This document shows, piece by piece, positions 11,357-11,971 of a stretch of DNA of 11,971 bases. The stretch spans positions 1 through 11,971 of the forward strand of contig JAAYPU010000376.1 of NCBI GenBank assembly GCA_012519645.1, in the 5' to 3' direction. The number at the start of each line of letters is the position of its first letter. Within the stretch, counting starts at the first letter, position 1. A model generated the notes under the pieces. It was not told where the DNA came from. It ran no database searches and saw nothing but the letters and a program-made list of their open reading frames with translations. The stretch comes from Clostridiales bacterium. Lineage in GTDB: Bacteria > Bacillota > Clostridia > Peptostreptococcales > JAAYPU01. Made by a program: the position numbers and the translations under genes.

Positions 11357-11971
11357 ATGGCAAAAATGTATTATGAAAAAGATGCGGATTTAAAGTTACT
11401 CGATGGAAAGAAAGTAGCGGTCATAGGCTATGGAAGCCAAGGACACGCACATGCACTGAATCTGAAAGAAAGCGGTGTGGATGTTGTTGTTGGTCTCTAT
11501 GAAGGAAGTAAGTCTATAGAAAAAGCTAAAGCTGATGGACTTCAGGTAATGACGGTAGCCGAAGCGGCAAAGGCTGCAGATATAGTCATGATGCTTGTTC
11601 CCGATGAAAAACAAAGAAAAATATATGAAGAAGATATAAAAGGTAATTTAACAGAGGGTAATGCTTTGGCTTTTGCACATGGTTTTAATATTCATTTTAG
11701 TCAAATCGTACCGCCTCCAAATGTAGATGTTTTCATGGCTGCACCAAAAGGACCAGGACATTTGGTAAGAAGAGTGTATAAAGAAGGTTTTGGCGTACCG
11801 GCTCTTATAGCGGTATATCAGGATTACACCGGTAGAGCGAAAGACATTGCATTAGCTTATGCAAAAGGTATTGGCGGTACACGTGCAGGTGTGCTTGAAA
11901 CTACTTTCAGAGAAGAGACAGAGACTGACCTTTTTGGTGAGCAGGCAGTACTTTGCTGAGGTACAACAGAA
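11357..11971 (+). pseudogene. ilvC: Ketol-acid reductoisomerase with an in-frame TGA; runs off the window
   Basis: Class I KARI, the second step of valine, leucine and isoleucine synthesis (acetolactate to dihydroxyisovalerate, NAD(P)H and Mg2+). Residues 1-200 are intact: Rossmann motif GYGSQG (24-29), catalytic-site His108 in AFAHGF, and the metal ligands Asp191 and Glu195 in TDLFGEQAVLC. The frame then meets TGA (11957-11959) and continues in frame as GGT ACA ACA GAA, which is the family's GGTTE with the first Gly codon changed from GGA to TGA. A complete enzyme is about 330 residues, and the C-terminal knotted domain would be lost. The reading after 11971 cannot be seen. Start: ATG with AAAGGAG 8 bp upstream. 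The cofactor loop reads GLYEGSKS, lacking the usual Arg. Sequencing error is a real alternative to a true mutation. Confidence 0.85.

Noticed and set aside
11951..11959. Selenocysteine at the Cys-TGA site of ilvC
   Set aside because: The residue replaced is a conserved glycine, not a cysteine, and KARI is not a selenoprotein family. Too little downstream sequence is visible to look for a bacterial SECIS hairpin.
11957..11959. TGA recoded as glycine or tryptophan
   Set aside because: All other genes here run without internal TGA, use GGA for Gly and TGG for Trp. One codon is not evidence of a variant code.

Overview
The window looks like a piece of chromosome from a low-GC, spore-forming Firmicute, most likely in the Clostridia. 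The evidence is the AT-rich sequence, strong Shine-Dalgarno sites, ATG/TTG starts with mostly TAA stops, a T-box leader ahead of ilvC, a Bacillus-type nadK/RluA-family pair, and a small Cys/Gly-rich membrane protein behind a sporulation-type promoter. Most protein genes are ordinary housekeeping genes. The unusual content is between them.

Layout. 1-460: a heptamer array, a hairpin, a terminator and the 3' remnant of a PhzF-family gene on the minus strand. 455-931 (-): a NimA/pyridoxamine-phosphate-oxidase-like flavoprotein. 1048-2255 (+): two small membrane proteins of unknown function, separated by a hairpin between two inverted heptamer arrays. 2337-3640 (+): two tandem, acidic, 204-residue paralogues of unknown function, each with its own promoter. 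3641-4003: no protein gene, but a terminator, a strongly folded ~211-nt element with GGA-containing hairpin loops (candidate structured RNA), and an 18-bp bidirectional terminator. 4004-4810 (-): glutamate racemase murI. 4990-7601 (+): oligoendopeptidase F and enoyl-ACP reductase fabI as a likely operon, ending in a terminator. 7784-8413 (+): an unknown protein whose stop codon overlaps that of convergent NAD kinase (8410-9219, -). 9262-9661: about 400 bp made almost entirely of palindromes and heptamer arrays. 9662-10546 (+): an RluA-family pseudouridine synthase. 10620-10850 (-): the small two-fold-repeated membrane protein. 10967-11971 (+): promoter, T-box riboswitch, terminator and ilvC, which is interrupted by an in-frame TGA twelve bases before the window ends.

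The most striking non-coding feature is a set of eleven degenerate tandem arrays spread over the intergenic regions, all with an exact 7-nt period but different unit sequences. Several flank hairpins in inverted orientation. Two arrays supply the stop codon of the neighbouring gene. The folded element at 3713-3923 and the ilvC stop codon are the other main points of interest. Functionally, the recognisable genes cover cell-wall precursor (D-glutamate), fatty-acid elongation, peptide turnover, NADP supply, rRNA modification and branched-chain amino-acid synthesis. They do not form one pathway.
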